Assembly (NCBI RefSeq): GCF_020381325.1
Contig: NZ_JAGSPI010000002.1
Span: forward strand, 186,001-250,000
Direction: 5' to 3'
Length of the DNA stretch: 64,000 nucleotides
Source of the DNA: Providencia vermicola
GTDB taxonomy: Bacteria > Pseudomonadota > Gammaproteobacteria > Enterobacterales > Enterobacteriaceae
In this document: positions 47,807-58,973 of the stretch, in pieces
How the letters are laid out: each line of letters opens with the position of its first letter
How positions within the stretch are numbered: the stretch's first letter is position 1
Position numbers and translations under genes: made by a program
Notes under the pieces: generated by a model
Databases searched by the model: none
Seen by the model: only the letters and a program-made list of their open reading frames with translations
Told to the model about the DNA's origin: nothing

Positions 47807-47917
47807 TCATCAGTAAAATTGAATCTTATACCAACCAAATAGAAACGCATTGTGCTTGCCTATATAAAAGGCTCCACAATGAATTGAACCTTTATTCTTG
47901 AGAGAATTAACTGAATT

Positions 47918-49312
47918 ATGAAAAGAAAAAACTTTTTTCTTACCGCTGTAGCAATGAGTTTAGGCTTATCACTGGCCACTATCCCAACGATAAGTAGCGC
48001 TGCGCTACCTGCAACATTACCAGCAACAGCGCAAAGCCAAAACATGCCAAGCCTTGCACCTATGCTTGAAAAAGTTCTGCCTGCGGTTGTGAATATTCAC
48101 GTGTCAGGAACCCGTGTACAAAATCAACAAATTCCAGAAGAATTAAAATTCTTCTTTGGCCCAAATACCCCTTCACAACAACAAAGCGTGCGTCCTTTTG
48201 AAGGGCTCGGTTCGGGCGTGATTATCGATGCACAACAAGGCTATATTTTAACTAACAACCATGTCATTGATGGTGCAGATAAAATTCAAATTCAACTCAA
48301 TGACGGCCGTGAAATCGCTGTAAAGCTGATTGGTAAAGATCCACAAACAGATATCGCATTGCTTAAAATCTCTAACGATAAAGATATCAAAAACTTAACT
48401 GCGGTTAATATCGCAGACTCTGATAAGTTACGTGTTGGTGATTTTGCTGTCGCGGTTGGTAACCCATTTGGGTTGGGGCAAACGGCAACGTCAGGTATTA
48501 TCTCAGCATTAGGCCGTAGTGGCTTGAATCTTGAAGGCTTAGAGAACTTTATTCAAACCGATGCCTCTATCAACCGGGGTAACTCTGGTGGTGCTTTAGT
48601 CAACTTAAATGGTGAGCTGATTGGTATCAATACCGCTATTTTAGCACCAGGTGGTGGTAATATCGGCATCGGTTTTGCTATTCCAAGTAATATGGCAAAA
48701 AATCTCAGTGAGCAGCTGATTAAACACGGTGAGGTTAAGCGCGGTATCCTCGGTATTAAAGGGACTGAGATGAACTCTGATATCGCAAAAGCCTTTAATA
48801 CTGATGCTCAACGTGGTGCATTCGTCAATGAAGTTCTACCGAAGTCCTCTGCTGCGAAAGCGGGGATTAAGTCTGGGGACGTATTAGTTTCTGTCGATGG
48901 CAAACGCATCAATAGCTTTGCAGAATTAAGAGCCAAAATCGGCACCAGTCAAATCGGTAAAGAAATTACTATCGGCCTGATCCGCTCGGGTAAACCGATG
49001 GACGTGAAAGTTGTCCTTGAAAATGATGAAGGTTCAGCAACAAGAGCTGAAAAATTAACTGAATCATTATTGGGTGCAACTATTTCTAATGCAACCATTA
49101 GCAATACACGTGGTGTTCAAGTCGATAGCGTCGCACCTAAGTCTCCAGCCGCTGCAATTGGTTTAGTCAAAGGAGACTTAATCTTTGGTGTCAATGACCA
49201 ACGAGTTGAAACTATTGATCAATTCCGTAAAATTATCGATGGCAAACCACCCGTGTTAGCAATGAAAGTATTACGTGACGGCGAAACCTTATATTTATTA
49301 ATGCGTAATTAA
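47918..49312 (+). CDS. degQ: Periplasmic serine protease DegQ (HtrA family)
   Basis: 464 residues: signal peptide ending near ISSAALP (about 28), trypsin-like protease domain with the triad His in ILTNNHVIDG near 110, Asp in TDIALLKI near 140 and Ser in RGNSGGALV near 215, then two PDZ domains (about 260-350 and 375-455). It degrades and refolds misfolded periplasmic proteins. It lies before degS as in all enterics. The upstream CpxR box and sigmaE-like promoter are as expected for degP, so it may take the DegP role here; length (464) is nearer DegQ (455) than DegP (474). Confidence 0.93.
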   Translation: MKRKNFFLTAVAMSLGLSLATIPTISSAALPATLPATAQSQNMPSLAPMLEKVLPAVVNIHVSGTRVQNQQIPEELKFFFGPNTPSQQQSVRPFEGLGSGVIIDAQQGYILTNNHVIDGADKIQIQLNDGREIAVKLIGKDPQTDIALLKISNDKDIKNLTAVNIADSDKLRVGDFAVAVGNPFGLGQTATSGIISALGRSGLNLEGLENFIQTDASINRGNSGGALVNLNGELIGINTAILAPGGGNIGIGFAIPSNMAKNLSEQLIKHGEVKRGILGIKGTEMNSDIAKAFNTDAQRGAFVNEVLPKSSAAKAGIKSGDVLVSVDGKRINSFAELRAKIGTSQIGKEITIGLIRSGKPMDVKVVLENDEGSATRAEKLTESLLGATISNATISNTRGVQVDSVAPKSPAAAIGLVKGDLIFGVNDQRVETIDQFRKIIDGKPPVLAMKVLRDGETLYLLMRN

Positions 49313-49340
49313 TTGATAAAAATCGGTCTTAAAGTCAATA

Positions 49341-49378
49341 AAACAGGCACAGTATCACTCTACTGCGCCTGTTTTTTT
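49341..49378 (+). terminator. Intrinsic terminator of degQ
   Basis: AACAGGCaCAGTA and TACTGcGCCTGTT form the stem, followed by seven T. degS is therefore mainly a separate unit. Confidence 0.85.
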
Positions 49379-49427
49379 ATGTTATGCTCAGTATATGTTT
49401 AAGAAATAACTGAATCTCCAATATTTT

Positions 49428-50492
49428 ATGGTTAAGAAGCTTACTATTTCTGTCATGCTAGGCCTATTAGCTGCATTGATTATCATCATTGCGGTGCCTT
49501 CATTGCGTCCGCAAGGTTTAGCTGATTTACTGTATGGCAAAACGGATAGTGAGCCTGTTAGTTATAACAAAGCTGTACGCCGTGCAGCCCCTGCCGTGGT
49601 TTATGTCTACAGTAGCTCCAAAGGTAGTTTCTCCCAGTCTGGTCGTGAACTTAAATCGTTAGGCTCTGGTGTCATTATGAGCCCGAATGGCTATATCATT
49701 ACTAACAAGCATGTTGTTGATAACCCAGACCAAATTTTAGTTGCACTGCAAGATGGCGCAATTTTTGATGCATTACTGGTAGGCTCTGATACGCTCACCG
49801 ATCTTGCGGTATTAAAAATTGATGCCGATAACCTCCCTGTCATTCCAATTAATACTCAACGTATTACTCATGTAGGTGATGTCGTTCTTGCTATCGGAAA
49901 TCCATACAACATTGGGCAAACTGTGACTCAAGGTATTATCAGTGCGACTGGTCGTGTTGGCTTAAGCTCTACTCGTCGGCAAAATTTCTTACAAACAGAT
50001 GCTTCGATTAACTCAGGTAACTCAGGTGGAGCACTGATTAATACCGAAGGCGAGTTAGTGGGAATTAACACTCTGTCCTTTACCGCGGGGCAAGGCATTA
50101 CCTCTGAAGGCCTCAGTTTTGCTATCCCAACCGCGCTTGCCACAAAAATTATGGATAAGCTGATCCGTGATGGCCGCGTGATCCGTGGTTATATTGGTAT
50201 TACTGCACGTGAACTACCGCAAATTAGGTCAAACAACAATAATATCAATCAAATACAAGGGCTACGTGTTTTCCAAGTTGCCCCAAATGGCCCAGCTGCT
50301 AAATCGGGTATTGTACAAGGGGATATTATTTTATCTGTTGATGGAAAACCTGCTGTTTCCGCCGCTGAAACAATGGATTTAGTCGCTGAAATTCGCCCTG
50401 GCAGTAAAATTACAGTAAAAGTTTTACGCGATGGCGAAGTGAAAGATCTCGATGTGATTATTGAAGAAAATCCTGATGGGCAAACGTTGTAA
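49428..50492 (+). CDS. degS: Site-1 protease DegS (sigmaE pathway)
   Basis: 354 residues (E. coli 355): N-terminal anchor helix (residues 5-25), protease domain with His in YIITNKHVVDN near 96, Asp in TDLAVLKID near 126 and Ser in INSGNSGGALI near 200, and one PDZ domain (about 255-345). DegS senses unfolded porin C-termini and cuts RseA, releasing sigmaE. Confidence 0.96.
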   Translation: MVKKLTISVMLGLLAALIIIIAVPSLRPQGLADLLYGKTDSEPVSYNKAVRRAAPAVVYVYSSSKGSFSQSGRELKSLGSGVIMSPNGYIITNKHVVDNPDQILVALQDGAIFDALLVGSDTLTDLAVLKIDADNLPVIPINTQRITHVGDVVLAIGNPYNIGQTVTQGIISATGRVGLSSTRRQNFLQTDASINSGNSGGALINTEGELVGINTLSFTAGQGITSEGLSFAIPTALATKIMDKLIRDGRVIRGYIGITARELPQIRSNNNNINQIQGLRVFQVAPNGPAAKSGIVQGDIILSVDGKPAVSAAETMDLVAEIRPGSKITVKVLRDGEVKDLDVIIEENPDGQTL

Positions 50493-50535
50493 GCTCTGTT
50501 CAACAATGCCCATCAAAAGAATCAGCTTCACCTCA

Positions 50536-51333
50536 TTAATTAAATTCTATATTTAAAGTAATTGACCGAGCAAAACCTATTGGTGGAGCCCCCACCGAAC
50601 GACTTTTTTCTACCGCTATCAACGCTGCATTATCTAATAATTCATTACCAGAACTTGCAACAAGGCGAGCTGAAGAGATATCCCCCGAACCGGATAATTG
50701 AAACTGAACTTTCGCCATCCCGCGGTTCTTCATTTTTTTTGCACGTCTTGGATAAGTTTTATTACTTTCCACTTCTCGGCGTAATTTCTCGCGATATTCA
50801 TTCATCAGCTGATTATTCGCTTCCCCTGAAGCGACTTTGCTTGTTGCACTGACCACCCCCCCTGATTGAGAATTGACTTTATCACCTACTTTAGCCAGTA
50901 CTGACTCCGTATTTTCGTTTTTAGTGGGCTTATCTGTTTCTTTTGGTGATAATTTCTCTTTTTTCGCAACCACTATCTCTTTACTTTCAGTTGGTTTAGC
51001 TCTTTTTTTATCAACTTTCTTCTGATTTTTAGGGATCACAATGGCAGCTTTTTCTACAACTACTGGCGATTCAATTTGTGTTTGTGCTGGTTCAGGTAAT
51101 AGCTTCTGCTCTTCTGGTACTACTTCTTGAGCAGCTTCAGTCAGTGCTATCGATACAACTGGTGATGCTATATTCGCTTGATTTCGTGCGGATATTGGCT
51201 CCTCTGTGACATGAAAAAGAAACCATGCCACACCGAGGTGTAGCACGATTGAAACACATCCAGTAACGAAGTTTCGACTTTTTATCATATTGCTATAAGC
51301 CTTTCTTTTAGGTGAAAAGAAAGGCTCCTCCAT
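50536..51333 (-). CDS. TonB-family protein of the hemophilin locus
   Basis: 265 residues: N-terminal membrane anchor (VTGCVSIVLHLGVAWFLFHV, about 24-43), a linker rich in Pro, Lys and Glu (70-145), and a TonB C-terminal domain (YPRRAKKMKNRGMAKVQFQL near 196; DNAALIAVEKSRSVGAPP near 232). It gives energy from ExbBD to outer-membrane receptors. It is the last gene of the locus; its ATG directly follows the receptor stop (TAAATG), but no good ribosome site is seen there. A start at 51288 (MIKSRNFVTG) is an alternative. Probably dedicated to the adjacent receptor. Confidence 0.88.
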   Translation of the reverse strand: MEEPFFSPKRKAYSNMIKSRNFVTGCVSIVLHLGVAWFLFHVTEEPISARNQANIASPVVSIALTEAAQEVVPEEQKLLPEPAQTQIESPVVVEKAAIVIPKNQKKVDKKRAKPTESKEIVVAKKEKLSPKETDKPTKNENTESVLAKVGDKVNSQSGGVVSATSKVASGEANNQLMNEYREKLRREVESNKTYPRRAKKMKNRGMAKVQFQLSGSGDISSARLVASSGNELLDNAALIAVEKSRSVGAPPIGFARSITLNIEFN

Positions 51334-54333
51334 TTAGAAATGGCTACTAAAGCTAAGTCTGAAAGTTCGTCCAGGAGCTGGCATCATAGTTCTTGTCAAT
51401 GGGTCGACATAGTATTCATCTAAAAGATTGGTTACCAATAATTCCACTCCCATATCTTTATTAATGTCATAACTAACATACGCATCAGCAACAAAAACAG
51501 GGTTCCAACGCATTGGGCTATTGTTAAGCGGTGCAAAATTAGCTGGGTATTTGCCCATCATCTCCTTTTCATCATTATTTTCCGCTTTACTGTGATAACG
51601 CATGCGGCTACCAACTTCGAGCTGCTCATCTAAGAAACGCATCCCTATATTACTGTTAATACTGTATTTCGGTTGTAACTGTGTACGTAAGAAGCCCCCA
51701 GGAAATCCTGCGTCTATACATCTTGAGATATTGTATTTATTGGTAGGATCTAATAATGCAACAGAAGCGCTGTCACAGACTTCATTTTTTAGGCGATAGT
51801 CAACACCGATATCACCAAATACATTACCATTGTCATAGCGTGCTTGTACCTCAATACCGGCGGTATTGTGTTCATCAACTTGAGTAAATCGTAAGCTGTT
51901 GTCTCGCTCAAATGCATTTTCAATCACTGTGTGATAATAATTGATACGCACATCCGCAAAGCGTTGTGCGCCTAATAAGCTTTGCATGTTACGCACATAG
52001 CCTATCTCTATCGTTTTACCACGTTCAGGAACAAAATCTTCGGTCAGTGCTGCATAACCACGAGATCCCGAAAATCCGACAGTATCTTCAAACACGCTTG
52101 GCATACGCACTGTTTCAGTGTAACTCGCAAAAACACGATCATCGTCCGTAATGTAAGCGGAAGCCGAAAATGCAGGCGCCCATGCGTGTGCTTTTTTCTT
52201 TTTCTGTTTTTGGAAGCGCTCTTCATCTGTCAAATAACGAATGTCAGATTGGTTATTCGCACTACCAGAAAGGGTTGGAACATAGCGATTGACTAACTCT
52301 CCCGTGAAAGGGTCCACCACTTGTTCATTCGTATCGTATGTGCCGTTATAAAATGGATTGGTTTCTCGCGTAAATTTATTTTTACCATTTGGGGTCCATT
52401 TGGCAGCTGAACGTTCTTCAATTCTAAATTCACGAGTTTCATTATTACGCTCAAACTTCACGGATTCTAACGACCCTTTTTGGTAACCCAGCACCTCTTC
52501 TGTAAAAGCTTTTAAGCGATAAGGGGAGTTTCTTACATCGCTAAAACTTCGTCCCTTAGCATCAACATAGCTATTTAATTTGTTATATTCATCTTCAGTG
52601 ACTGTTCGAGAAATATTGTAATTTTTCGCTAATAACTCGTTTTGTTTCGCATAGTTTGGATCTTTTGCTTCACGGCGCTTATTGAGCAAGTGATCTTGAG
52701 ACCAATAGCTTGTACGTTGTGCTCCCGCGGTTAAATTTAACCAATCTGTCGGTCGCCACTCAAAATTGAACGCCAATGTGGTTTCTTCTCGTTCACCTTC
52801 GCGAGGCACAGCGCGGAACATACTGGATGTCGCTTTACTTGAATAACTAAAGATATCGTCATCTGTATCAATGGTTTCTTTCGTAAAGCTGCCCATTAAA
52901 GTCAGATCTAAGCGATTGTGTAATTCTAATTTATTCGATAGATTTACCCCTTCTCGCTTATTAATTGAATTTAACGCAGCTCCTGCAATTAGCGTCCCAT
53001 CAATGTTTGGATTACGCGGCCCCCAACCACTTTCAAACATGTGGTCACGTTCTTTTGGTTCTCTAGGAAACCCTCCCGATGTATTGGTATCACTGGTCGT
53101 TTTAGTCATCCAGTAACCTAATTTCATGTTTACATACGGGTTATCTTCAGGATTTAAAAAATAATCAGCGTTGAACGCTTGAATATTAAATTTTGCGAGA
53201 GGCCACTGTGGTACTTTGCCGCCCAAATCCATAAAACTAATTCGTGACGGCATAATTTCGCCGTAATGATTGGTTGTATGTGTATAGCCTAAAGAGAGTT
53301 TTTGTGAGTCACTTAAGAACAAATTGGTTTTAAATAAATACGTTTCCATTTCGCTAGAGGTATTTGTCACCTCTTTACCCGGTGCAAACACATTAGCAGC
53401 AAATGGTAGGTATGGATCAACTGGCGTTGATGGGTTTTTCGGATCGTGAGTAACAACTTTGTCTTTATAGCGATTAGCGCCGCGCGTTCCTGCAAAATAG
53501 TTGCCTTGATTGCGATAGCTATAGGCTGCCATAACATCGAAACGCTCTTGCCGTGTCCCCACTGCAATACGTACCGCGTTATCTTTAAAATTGAAGAAAT
53601 TTGCATTGCCTCGAGATTTCGCGTTCAGTAACACTGCCGGATCATTAAATAAACTCGTTGACTGAACACCACCACGCAAATTATTTATAATATCGGGGTC
53701 ATCACGATAATCAGATCCAAGACGCAAATGAGGCTCTCGTGGTTTAGTGGAGTTGCTACTCGTTTCGAGTTTTAAGTCAAAACCAAACTCATCATCTGGT
53801 GCAACAACATCATCAATATTCAGAGTTCTAATCGCAATACCACCGCCAACTGAGGTTTTCACCTCTGGGTTAAGAGATGGACTTTTATCTATCGTGATGC
53901 TGCTTATCATATTCGGGTCAACGTAGTTACGATTATTCGCACCGTTATATCCACGCCATACGGTTAACGCCTGTTCTGTACCATCAACAGTAACAGGTAC
54001 TCGACCTTGCCCTTGAATGCCACGAATATTTGGGTCTAACGCCCCACTGTTTCTCGCGTCTCCACTATAAACACCAATTGCGCTATTAAGGACATCCGCT
54101 GGGTTTGCCCCCTTATATCGTTCGACGGTTTCCTTTCCTAAATAGACATTTGATTCATTTCTATCATATTGATCATCAGCACCTTTTTGGTCTCTTTCCT
54201 TAATCGATTCCGATTTATCATTGACGATAATCGTGCCTAAATGTTCTTTATTTTCCGCAGTCGCAAGTGTAGGAAGTAGTGTCATCGTTAGCCCAGCGGA
54301 AATATTGAGCGCGATAATATTCTTTTTATTCAT
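51334..54333 (-). CDS. TonB-dependent outer-membrane receptor (HphR/HrpA-like)
   Basis: 999 residues: signal peptide (to about 26, TLATA), TonB-box-like GTIIVND near 33, plug domain (about 50-165: DVLNSAIGVYSGDARNSGALDPNIRG, VTVDGTEQ) and a 22-strand barrel ending in Phe (RTFRLSFSSHF), as outer-membrane proteins do. Receptors of this type beside a hemophilin and Slam gene take haem from the secreted haemophore (HphR in Acinetobacter, HrpA in Xenorhabdus). The ligand here is inferred from the neighbours. Confidence 0.9.
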   Translation of the reverse strand: MNKKNIIALNISAGLTMTLLPTLATAENKEHLGTIIVNDKSESIKERDQKGADDQYDRNESNVYLGKETVERYKGANPADVLNSAIGVYSGDARNSGALDPNIRGIQGQGRVPVTVDGTEQALTVWRGYNGANNRNYVDPNMISSITIDKSPSLNPEVKTSVGGGIAIRTLNIDDVVAPDDEFGFDLKLETSSNSTKPREPHLRLGSDYRDDPDIINNLRGGVQSTSLFNDPAVLLNAKSRGNANFFNFKDNAVRIAVGTRQERFDVMAAYSYRNQGNYFAGTRGANRYKDKVVTHDPKNPSTPVDPYLPFAANVFAPGKEVTNTSSEMETYLFKTNLFLSDSQKLSLGYTHTTNHYGEIMPSRISFMDLGGKVPQWPLAKFNIQAFNADYFLNPEDNPYVNMKLGYWMTKTTSDTNTSGGFPREPKERDHMFESGWGPRNPNIDGTLIAGAALNSINKREGVNLSNKLELHNRLDLTLMGSFTKETIDTDDDIFSYSSKATSSMFRAVPREGEREETTLAFNFEWRPTDWLNLTAGAQRTSYWSQDHLLNKRREAKDPNYAKQNELLAKNYNISRTVTEDEYNKLNSYVDAKGRSFSDVRNSPYRLKAFTEEVLGYQKGSLESVKFERNNETREFRIEERSAAKWTPNGKNKFTRETNPFYNGTYDTNEQVVDPFTGELVNRYVPTLSGSANNQSDIRYLTDEERFQKQKKKKAHAWAPAFSASAYITDDDRVFASYTETVRMPSVFEDTVGFSGSRGYAALTEDFVPERGKTIEIGYVRNMQSLLGAQRFADVRINYYHTVIENAFERDNSLRFTQVDEHNTAGIEVQARYDNGNVFGDIGVDYRLKNEVCDSASVALLDPTNKYNISRCIDAGFPGGFLRTQLQPKYSINSNIGMRFLDEQLEVGSRMRYHSKAENNDEKEMMGKYPANFAPLNNSPMRWNPVFVADAYVSYDINKDMGVELLVTNLLDEYYVDPLTRTMMPAPGRTFRLSFSSHF

Positions 54334-54351
54334 TTTGAGTACCAGATATAA

Positions 54352-55878
54352 TTAAAAACGTTTTTCCAATTTAAATTCCACTTCATTTTGTTTATAAGAG
54401 TACAGCGCATCCGCCGAACTCGTATTTGTTCGGTATTTATAATTAATTGATGGGGTGAAAGTCAGAATTTGATATTTAGGTGAGCTTAATTTAATCAAAT
54501 ACAGCTGCTCATTATCATTGCGTGTCTTACCATTAAGCATATAAGCGATATCATTAAATTTTGTTTTCTTGAATGACATCATTCCCATTAACTGATATTC
54601 ACGTTGATAATCTTTGAAGAGACCTAACCTCACGCCATATTGTTTATAGCTGTCACTTTCAAATTTTTTGTTTACCAATGAGCTATCAATCCCACCAAAA
54701 ATAATGAAATCTGAATCTATTGCATATATTCCTGTGATATACGCATTGGTTTTATTTCCATCATTGTTTTGATATGGGCTACGATAGGTTAATTTTTGAT
54801 AATCAAGGTTTGTGTTAAGTGAAAATTTCGATGTAAACAAATACTCAGTGTCGAGACTTATCCCAATCCCGTGGTAATAATTTTTATCACCAACAAATTT
54901 AAACTCACTTACTGGACCTAATGAAAATGATTTCTTTGCATCACTATATTGATATAACACCTTAAGATTGGTTATGTTCTCATTGTAATCACTTTCTTTT
55001 TGATATTTATAACCATAGGTATAGCTTTTGAATGCAATGTTATGATTTTGCATCAATGGCCACGTACGATTTAAATTTCCATCATAGGCTAACTTACTAT
55101 CACTGATACGTTTTTTTGCACCATAGCAATATTTTGTCTGTTGGTTAGAAAAACAGGTTTGCCGCCCATCACCTGGAACCTGATTTAGGTTAGAATTGAA
55201 TCCATATCCGAATGATAAGCTGCCCTTCCAATCATTCTGACTCTCTAATGCACTGGTAAATTGCGAAATGGTCGCCATCACATTTGGTGGTAGTTGCTGT
55301 GCATACTTATCTAATACTTTATTGAATTGAGCAAGGGACTCATTATTTTGCTTATCGTCAAAATAGGTTCTAGCAAGCTCTAGCTCTACCCGTAAAAAAT
55401 TAGGATTGATACTAAGGATCTCTTTATAGTTTTGAATAGCGGATGAGTAGCTACGCTTTGAACGAGCAATTTCTGCCAGTGCAAATTTAACCAATAAAAT
55501 ATCATGCTGTTTGAGATTTTGATAAAGAGGTAGTAGTCGAGTAACATCAGCGTATTGCTGTTTATTTAATGCAATATATATCGCCATTCCCATTTCATTG
55601 ACATTATTATTAATTTTATATTTTTTTCCATCAAAGTTAATTTCCAAATTCTCAGAAATAATTGATTTATTATCATCAATGAATGGTGTGTTTTCTCTAA
55701 AGCCTGATTTGTCTTTTATCCAAAAGCGATAGTTTTCTGTATCATCAGAAAGACCTAAAGCGTGGAAGCTAAGAAATAATATAAATAATAAATAGAGTCT
55801 TAAGGTCAACATAAATTTTTTATTATATTGAGTCCATACAATAACGAATGGCAGAAATCCCTTCCCGCCAATATTCAT
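54352..55878 (-). CDS. Slam protein (type XI secretion, outer-membrane translocator)
   Basis: 508 residues: signal peptide near 23-43 (LRLYLLFILFLSFHALG), a periplasmic TPR-like domain (about 85-200, ILSINPNFLRVELELARTYFDDKQ), and a C-terminal 14-strand barrel (DUF560) ending in EFKLEKRF. This is the surface-lipoprotein-assembly-modulator layout. It exports the neighbouring hemophilin. Two starts are possible: 55878 has a weak AAGAG site; 55812 (MLTLRLYLLF) gives a normal signal peptide but has no ribosome site. It begins 6 bases after the hemophilin stop, so the two are co-expressed. Confidence 0.88.
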   Translation of the reverse strand: MNIGGKGFLPFVIVWTQYNKKFMLTLRLYLLFILFLSFHALGLSDDTENYRFWIKDKSGFRENTPFIDDNKSIISENLEINFDGKKYKINNNVNEMGMAIYIALNKQQYADVTRLLPLYQNLKQHDILLVKFALAEIARSKRSYSSAIQNYKEILSINPNFLRVELELARTYFDDKQNNESLAQFNKVLDKYAQQLPPNVMATISQFTSALESQNDWKGSLSFGYGFNSNLNQVPGDGRQTCFSNQQTKYCYGAKKRISDSKLAYDGNLNRTWPLMQNHNIAFKSYTYGYKYQKESDYNENITNLKVLYQYSDAKKSFSLGPVSEFKFVGDKNYYHGIGISLDTEYLFTSKFSLNTNLDYQKLTYRSPYQNNDGNKTNAYITGIYAIDSDFIIFGGIDSSLVNKKFESDSYKQYGVRLGLFKDYQREYQLMGMMSFKKTKFNDIAYMLNGKTRNDNEQLYLIKLSSPKYQILTFTPSINYKYRTNTSSADALYSYKQNEVEFKLEKRF

Positions 55879-55884
55879 CAGCTC

Positions 55885-56628
55885 TTATTTAGAGCCACCA
55901 AATGCAGTGTCTTTAGTATGATCATCTTGGAAGGTCGTGATACCCGCTACATGCTCAGCATTCGCACCAAAGAACTGCCCGGAGCTAGTCCCTTGCAGTG
56001 TCCCATTCGCGACCGCTTCCCCTGCGAATTGACCTTTGTTTAAAATATCACCATTCATAGTGATATTAAGTGACTGGCCGCTTAATGAGCCTACATATTC
56101 ACTTTTGCCGAAGTCAGCAGTGAATTTACCGCTAAGTTTTCCAGGGCCATCAAATTGATTGATCCCTGCGATGGTATATTCCGCCGTACCCGCTGTTGGC
56201 ACTGACTCTGTAGCATCTTTACCTGAGTAGAAGGCAGTGTGTGTTTGATCGCCTGCCGCTCCAGTTTTAGACCAATCACCAAAGTAAATTTCTGCATTAG
56301 CAACTTGTGTAAAGTGGAATTCTCCCATCCCACCCCCATGACCGCCGCTTGATGCAGCAAGAACATGTACACCATCCGCATTTGCAGGAGCCAGTGATTT
56401 AAAACCAGAGAAACCAATTCGGGTTCCATTTGCTATCGATTTTAAGCCTACGCCTGGGTCGCCAATCACCCCTGAGTGTGTACCCGCTGCAAACTCTGTC
56501 GGGCCAACATTGACTTCTACGCCATTTGAATCATACGCTTGGCTTTGTGCCGAAAAAGTTTCGGCTTTGGCAATAAAGGTGGTGCTTGCTAATGAAACCA
56601 TTACAGCGAGTAGAGATAAGTTTTTCAT
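55885..56628 (-). CDS. Hemophilin-like secreted haem-binding protein (Slam substrate)
   Basis: 247 residues. A Sec signal peptide is cut after IAKA (residue 22); there is no lipobox Cys, so the mature protein would be soluble, not lipid-anchored. The C-terminal half has the TbpB-like eight-strand barrel of Slam substrates (AFYSGKDATESVPTAGTAEY near 131; KLSGKFTADFGKSEYVGSL near 159; final FGGSK). His residues near GGHGGGMGEFHF (about 94-105) are candidates for haem contact. Hemophilins (HphA, HrpC) capture haem outside the cell for the paired receptor. A Fur box lies upstream. Confidence 0.85.
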   Translation of the reverse strand: MKNLSLLAVMVSLASTTFIAKAETFSAQSQAYDSNGVEVNVGPTEFAAGTHSGVIGDPGVGLKSIANGTRIGFSGFKSLAPANADGVHVLAASSGGHGGGMGEFHFTQVANAEIYFGDWSKTGAAGDQTHTAFYSGKDATESVPTAGTAEYTIAGINQFDGPGKLSGKFTADFGKSEYVGSLSGQSLNITMNGDILNKGQFAGEAVANGTLQGTSSGQFFGANAEHVAGITTFQDDHTKDTAFGGSK

Positions 56629-56713
56629 CGGTAGTCCTTATTAAATAAATGTTAAATTTACACATAACTGACCAATCACACCTTTCAATCATTAACAAAA
56701 ATGATCGATTTCC

Positions 56714-56741
56714 AGTATATAATAACAACTCTCAATTGCAA
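56714..56741 (-). promoter_or_regulatory. Promoter of the hemophilin operon
   Basis: On the minus strand TTGCAA (56736-56741) and TATACT (56714-56719) stand 16 bases apart. It lies just downstream of the Fur box. Confidence 0.55.
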
Positions 56742-56743
56742 AT

Positions 56744-56762
56744 AATAATTATTATCATTATT
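56744..56762 (-). promoter_or_regulatory. Fur box of the hemophilin operon
   Basis: AATAATGATAATAATTATT on the minus strand matches 16 of 19 positions of the Fur consensus GATAATGATAATCATTATC. It abuts the -35, so iron-bound Fur should block the operon. Confidence 0.85.
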
Positions 56763-57199
56763 ATTTATACGTGAATTATTTGAACCTCAATAATTTTCCA
56801 CGATAAAACAATTTAAAATCATTAAAAACTCATTGTTTTCATGATGATATTGTTTTTTAGGTCTTGTTGGTCGAGGTTGTTTTTGAGTGATTAACGGATG
56901 GATTTAGATAATCATAATGCGTATAGCGACTAAACTAATCGTTATTTCATAATTAATTATTTTTCATATATAAATTTTCGTGATCTATATGATTGATGAG
57001 ATTAACATTAAATTAAAATATCGACGTAGGATAAAATGGTAGAATTTCTCAGTGTCGTTTGGCGGGTATACGCTTTTTTAAGCTTAAATAGACAGTTCAG
57101 ATAGTAGGTTTATTTGAATCTAAATTGATATTTAATAAACTCAATCATTTGATTAACAGCTAAAAAAGTATGAAATACGCGTAGATTTGGGGGGAGAAT
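56763..57199. other. AT-rich region between the haem locus and murA
   Basis: About 440 bases, strongly AT-rich, upstream of the hemophilin promoter and downstream of murA. No gene, repeat or RNA is recognised. Confidence 0.5.
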
Positions 57200-57233
57200 A
57201 AGAAGGCCGCTTTATCTCTAAAGCAGCCTTCTA
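57200..57233. terminator. Hairpin behind murA
   Basis: AGAAGGCcGCTTT and AAAGCaGCCTTCT form a strong stem 35 bases after the murA stop. The T run on the minus strand is weak (TTATTCT), so termination may be partial. Confidence 0.65.
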
Positions 57234-57266
57234 TTCAATATATGATCGATATATGAAAGCTTTCGA

Positions 57267-58529
<1,263 letters not shown>

Positions 58530-58581
58530 TCAAGTATTCTCGTATGTCGAATTGTACAGGCTGTTCGCTTAGGCTTTGAAA

Positions 58582-58836
58582 TCAAAGACCACTAAGTTTA
58601 CGATCGCGCTCCCATTGCGCAGGGGTGTACGCTTTAATTGATAGAGCATGGATGCGGTTATCCGCAATATATTCCATCAATGGCGCATAAATTGCTTGCT
58701 GTTGCTTAACACGGCTCATACCGTCAAACATGTCACCGACAGCGATAACCTGAAAGTGGCTACCATCACCCGTAACAATAGCCTCATCCAGAGACAACTT
58801 TTCCATCAATACTTGTTTTATTTCGTTGGTTTCCAT
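58582..58836 (-). CDS. ibaG: BolA-family iron/acid-stress protein IbaG
   Basis: 84 residues, as E. coli IbaG. The BolA loop [17 protein letters not shown] (residues 24-40) with the metal-ligand His and the C-terminal [13 protein letters not shown] are present. BolA proteins bind monothiol glutaredoxins with a 2Fe-2S cluster. It lies just upstream of murA on the same strand (52 bases). Confidence 0.96.
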   Translation of the reverse strand: METNEIKQVLMEKLSLDEAIVTGDGSHFQVIAVGDMFDGMSRVKQQQAIYAPLMEYIADNRIHALSIKAYTPAQWERDRKLSGL

Positions 58837-58973
58837 AGTGACTCTATTATGATTATTTGTGGTTTTTAATTTTACTCTGACTAATTCTAGTTGAATGTGC
58901 CCAATTAGTCACAACTCGAATTAAAAGAGCATAAACGCCTATCCTAAAGGATTACGCCTAACACTTAAACCAA

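Noticed and set aside
56905-56923. Second Fur-like site (GATAATCATAATGCG)
   Set aside because: Too many mismatches and not near a promoter with a suitable gene.
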